From NCBI GenBank assembly GCA_002427505.1, contig DIRJ01000048.1:1-23268 (forward strand): a stretch of 23,268 bases of DNA. The letters run 5' to 3'. The DNA is from Mageeibacillus sp. UBA5439. GTDB taxonomy: Bacteria > Bacillota > Clostridia > Saccharofermentanales > DTU023. Below, in pieces: positions 20,414-23,268 of this stretch. Below the pieces are notes generated by a model. That model was not told the origin of the DNA. It did no database searches and worked only from the letters and a program-made list of their open reading frames with translations. Position numbers and translations under genes: made by a program. Within the stretch, counting starts at the first letter, position 1; the number at the start of each line of letters is the position of its first letter.

Positions 20414-23268
20414 GATTATTTTTCCGACATTTGCCTGAACGTTTACATAAACGAACTATCGTTGTAATAGTTAGCGTTATTTTGTCAGTTTCTGTTTTGA
20501 CTGCTGCTGTACTGCTGGCGGCAAGATCCTATATTGCGCCTGAAAATACTACCGCTTTTAGCATAGCAGCAGAAAATACCGGACGCTATATTTCAGGGCT
20601 GGGTGTAAATCTGCTTCGTTTGCCCACAGCAAATTTAATCCATAATGGTGCATTCGAAAAACCTTTAGTGCAAACACAATTTATAGTAAACGGGGGGAGT
20701 GAAAATAAGTTTTCTGTTACTGCTTCGGAGTCAATCGGCAATCTTCCGCTGAAGGACGATTTTTTCAAAGGTGCCGATATCAATATTTTCCGTTCCGGCA
20801 ATGATGGAATGCAAAAACTTCACTCAGCTAAGATTACCGGCTATGAAGTCGGCCGCTTGCTTAATCAGACTGCCGTGGACTTACCCGGCAGCTTGTCGGA
20901 GATTCACTGGTTTGATTTTGCAGAGTCGGATACTATCGTTGAGAGAGTTGTGGCTGCAGGATCCGATGGCACCTTGCTCTCACTGGGAAAACCGGGCGAG
21001 GTAAAAGTAATCAAGTCAGGCCATGACGACGACATTACGTCTATAACTTACGGTAACGATGGCTTTCTGGCGGTAGATAATGGCGGCAGGTTTTATGTGT
21101 CAGATGATGGTCTTGATTTTACTGAATTGAATCTTCGCGGAAGCGGGTCTCTGTACGATGTTGCTTATCGCTCGGATCCGGGAGGTGATTCAGGATTTTA
21201 TTTAGTAGTCGGTGAAGCTGGTCAGCTGTATTTAGGACGGGGCAGAGAATTTGAGCAGCTCAGGCTCGGGCTTAGTGCCAGCCTTAATGCTTTAGTTGTA
21301 CCGGAAGAGGGGATTATGTACGCTCTGGGTGATCAGGGCTCTGCCTTATATTCACATAATGGCATTGACTGGCTGCAGGATGAGAGTTTGGCTGTAGACA
21401 ATGACTGGCTGAGTGGAGATGCTGCTGATGATGTGATGTTTTTTGCAGGCAGTAACGGACTTATGGCGGTTAAGAGGGGCGACGAAGACTTTGAAATACT
21501 GGAACCGACACTTCTGGCATCGGGTTTGGGAATTGGAAATGATCTGGAATTAGTGGATGATGCTAGTCCGGATATTATCTGGCCCAGTTTTCATGAAGTT
21601 AGTTTGTTTTCTTCTGAGCATATTGTTATGATCAGCGACTTCGGCAATGCCTACCAGTCACTCAATCAGGCCTGCGATTGGGAACGTGCAGGCAGCACAG
21701 GCAGTTCTGCAGCGGCTATGACTTATATGAAACGTTTGCCGTCAGGACGCGTCTTTATTGCCAAGCAGGACGGCAGTATTGACTGGGCCAGCTTTTCTTC
21801 GGTATTCACCTTTGCACCTGCTTTTTCCTCAGCTGCAGTTCTGGCTGGTGATTACGTGACAGTGGATCTGCCAACAGCTGTTGCGCTGAACACTGCACAA
21901 CTGCCCGAACTTTATCCCGAAACAGAAGTGAAAGATGGTGAATGGCTTATTTCAGGGAAGGCAGCAGCTGCTATCGTACCATTATCTACCAGCGACTATG
22001 TCGAGGATCCGGATGAAGTTTTGTCTGGCAACAGACCCAGGGGAAGCGTACTGCGCCTGGAGAAGGCCAAAAATGAAACGAATCTTGCTTACCAGGAAAA
22101 AGACGCCCGGCTGGATCCGCAGAATTTATTTTCCCTGCAGCGCAAAGTCCTGATCAGTGAAGAGTTTCAGAATCCCATGCGATCATATTTGGATCTGCGC
22201 CTGGTACAAAAAATTGATTCAGACAATCTGATCACAGCGGTTGAACCGTCTGTTTTTCCATTAACATTTGATATTTGTCTTGAAGGTAGTATCCAGAGTC
22301 CTCTGGAAGTCTGGCTCTCGGGCTCAGATTTCGAAGTCACTGAAGAAGTTGAATTAAAACAGGGCTGGCAACACATCAATAGCTTACTCCTCCTTCCGCG
22401 GGCCTTGAAAGCGGGGGATCAGGTTTATCTCAATATCGGCTTTGCCGGGGATGCTGTGATCTATCTCGATAATGTATTCATAGGACGGGCAGATGAATCA
22501 GCCAGCGATATGTCTGTCTTGGCGAGAAATCTCGCATCTCAGGCTCCGGATATAGCTGTGTTGAGACTGGACTGTGTTCCTATTGGCAAGCCCGGCTGCA
22601 AGGCTTATTCCTGGGCATTGCCCGAAGGTGAAACCGGCTGTCCGGCTCCCCCAAGCAACAATAGTGAGCGCCACAACCTGGGAGCGGTTTTGCAACTGTC
22701 TGAGGCCGTTAATGCTTCACCGTGGTTAGTAATTGATGCCCGGGCCGGAGAAGAGGAAATTCATAATTTGCTTGAATATCTGGCCGGCTCGCCCCTGTCG
22801 GGCTATGGTAAGGTCAGAGCGAATGATGGGGTTATCGGACGCTGGACTGATGCCTTTGACCTTGTCTATATAGAGCTGGTTGACAGTTCAGACACACTTC
22901 CTTCGGATCGTTTAAAAGCGCAACGCGTGGACTGGGTGGTGGAACAATGTCAAAACTCAGCTCTGTATCAGGAAATATCTAATAAACTTGTTTTCATTGA
23001 CGGTATGGATTATGAAGAAGGAGGCCTCAGAACCAATGTAGATTACCATGCCAGTATTCTGCATAGCAATCAGATTCTGAGTGGGACGGCAGAGTTAGAT
23101 CTCTTTATAAACGACTGGCAGCAGTCGCTGCCCCGTCGCACGATAGTGGGAAGTTCTTTCCGCCCCGAGCTGATTTCCTCACTTAGAAGTGAAAGTGTGA
23201 TTGGCACAGATGTGCGGCTGGCGGATTTAGCAGCCTTGAGTTTGTCCGGACTGGAGAGTGAAACAGAG
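20410..23268 (+). CDS. Membrane-anchored protein: propeller-like region plus GH51-like CBM/TIM barrel (partial)
   Basis: Seen: 953 codons open to the right edge, start ATG in an ATGA overlap with the protease gene. Residues 16-38 are one hydrophobic segment after a basic head (RHLPERLHKR), so the rest lies outside. Residues about 165-480 contain repeats of the type AGSDGTLLSLGK, VDNGGRFYVSDDGLDF, YSHNGIDW, suggestive of a BNR/Ycf48-like beta-propeller. Residues about 590-695 resemble a CBM4-like module ending VIYLDNVFIG. After it, PDIAVLRLD (about 707-717), NLGAVLQLSEAV (756-767) and LLEYLAGSPLSGYGKVRANDG (787-807, quoted in part: LLEYLAGSP, GYGKVRANDG) follow the layout of GH51 alpha-L-arabinofuranosidases. 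YIELVDS occupies the place of the usual YWEVGNE. Function not established. Confidence 0.75.
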   Translation, partial: MRLFFRHLPERLHKRTIVVIVSVILSVSVLTAAVLLAARSYIAPENTTAFSIAAENTGRYISGLGVNLLRLPTANLIHNGAFEKPLVQTQFIVNGGSENKFSVTASESIGNLPLKDDFFKGADINIFRSGNDGMQKLHSAKITGYEVGRLLNQTAVDLPGSLSEIHWFDFAESDTIVERVVAAGSDGTLLSLGKPGEVKVIKSGHDDDITSITYGNDGFLAVDNGGRFYVSDDGLDFTELNLRGSGSLYDVAYRSDPGGDSGFYLVVGEAGQLYLGRGREFEQLRLGLSASLNALVVPEEGIMYALGDQGSALYSHNGIDWLQDESLAVDNDWLSGDAADDVMFFAGSNGLMAVKRGDEDFEILEPTLLASGLGIGNDLELVDDASPDIIWPSFHEVSLFSSEHIVMISDFGNAYQSLNQACDWERAGSTGSSAAAMTYMKRLPSGRVFIAKQDGSIDWASFSSVFTFAPAFSSAAVLAGDYVTVDLPTAVALNTAQLPELYPETEVKDGEWLISGKAAAAIVPLSTSDYVEDPDEVLSGNRPRGSVLRLEKAKNETNLAYQEKDARLDPQNLFSLQRKVLISEEFQNPMRSYLDLRLVQKIDSDNLITAVEPSVFPLTFDICLEGSIQSPLEVWLSGSDFEVTEEVELKQGWQHINSLLLLPRALKAGDQVYLNIGFAGDAVIYLDNVFIGRADESASDMSVLARNLASQAPDIAVLRLDCVPIGKPGCKAYSWALPEGETGCPAPPSNNSERHNLGAVLQLSEAVNASPWLVIDARAGEEEIHNLLEYLAGSPLSGYGKVRANDGVIGRWTDAFDLVYIELVDSSDTLPSDRLKAQRVDWVVEQCQNSALYQEISNKLVFIDGMDYEEGGLRTNVDYHASILHSNQILSGTAELDLFINDWQQSLPRRTIVGSSFRPELISSLRSESVIGTDVRLADLAALSLSGLESETE

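Noticed and set aside
1..23268. CRISPR arrays, transposases, tRNA or rRNA genes, prophage or defence genes
   Set aside because: No direct repeat-spacer pattern, cloverleaf, transposase motif or phage protein was seen by reading; the gene content is ordinary chromosomal.

Overview
The window reads as a chromosomal segment of an anaerobic, low-to-mid G+C Bacillota, most likely class Clostridia. The evidence is the oxygen-sensitive flavin/iron-sulfur oxidoreductases, a PPi-type phosphofructokinase, a flavodiiron protein, the Firmicutes marker cluster ireB-ruvX-DUF1292, an HPr-like protein, a lipoprotein-type OppA and strong AGGAGG-type ribosome sites. No rRNA, tRNA, CRISPR array, insertion sequence or prophage was seen. 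Both window edges cut a gene.

Left part (1-4490, minus strand): one operon transcribed leftwards. It holds a PPi-dependent phosphofructokinase, a NuoE-like [2Fe-2S] subunit, a NuoF/HydB-like diaphorase with two extra [4Fe-4S] clusters, and the start of a protein joining a [2Fe-2S] ferredoxin domain to a GltD/NfnB-like domain. The last three resemble the Stn (Sporomusa-type Nfn) electron-bifurcating transhydrogenase, here apparently co-transcribed with a glycolytic enzyme.

Next (4543-10760, minus strand): a complete oligopeptide ABC transporter operon, oppB-oppC-oppD-oppF-oppA, ending at a strong terminator. Divergent from it (10991-13208, plus strand) are a pseudouridine kinase with an N-terminal winged-helix DNA-binding domain and pseudouridine-5'-phosphate glycosidase. 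Together they would convert pseudouridine to uracil and ribose 5-phosphate. Then come a 36-codon ORF coupled by an ATGA overlap to a DUF554 membrane protein, and convergent to these a class A flavodiiron protein (O2/NO detoxification).

Right part (15600-20413): secG with its own promoter and terminator, an HPr-like protein that lacks the phosphorylatable histidine (minus strand), the tRNA methylthiotransferase mtaB, ireB-ruvX, two tandem DUF1292 genes and a CPBP-family intramembrane protease. The last gene (20410 to the right edge) encodes a large membrane-anchored extracytoplasmic protein. It appears to combine a beta-propeller-like region with a GH51-like carbohydrate-binding module and TIM-barrel segment in which the usual acid/base glutamate is not visible.

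The most interesting items are the redox operon carrying phosphofructokinase, the divergent GH51-like surface protein coupled to a CPBP protease, the unrecognised 36-aa ORF, the His-less HPr, and several structured intergenic elements. All assignments rest on reading the sequence and recalled family motifs; no search was run.
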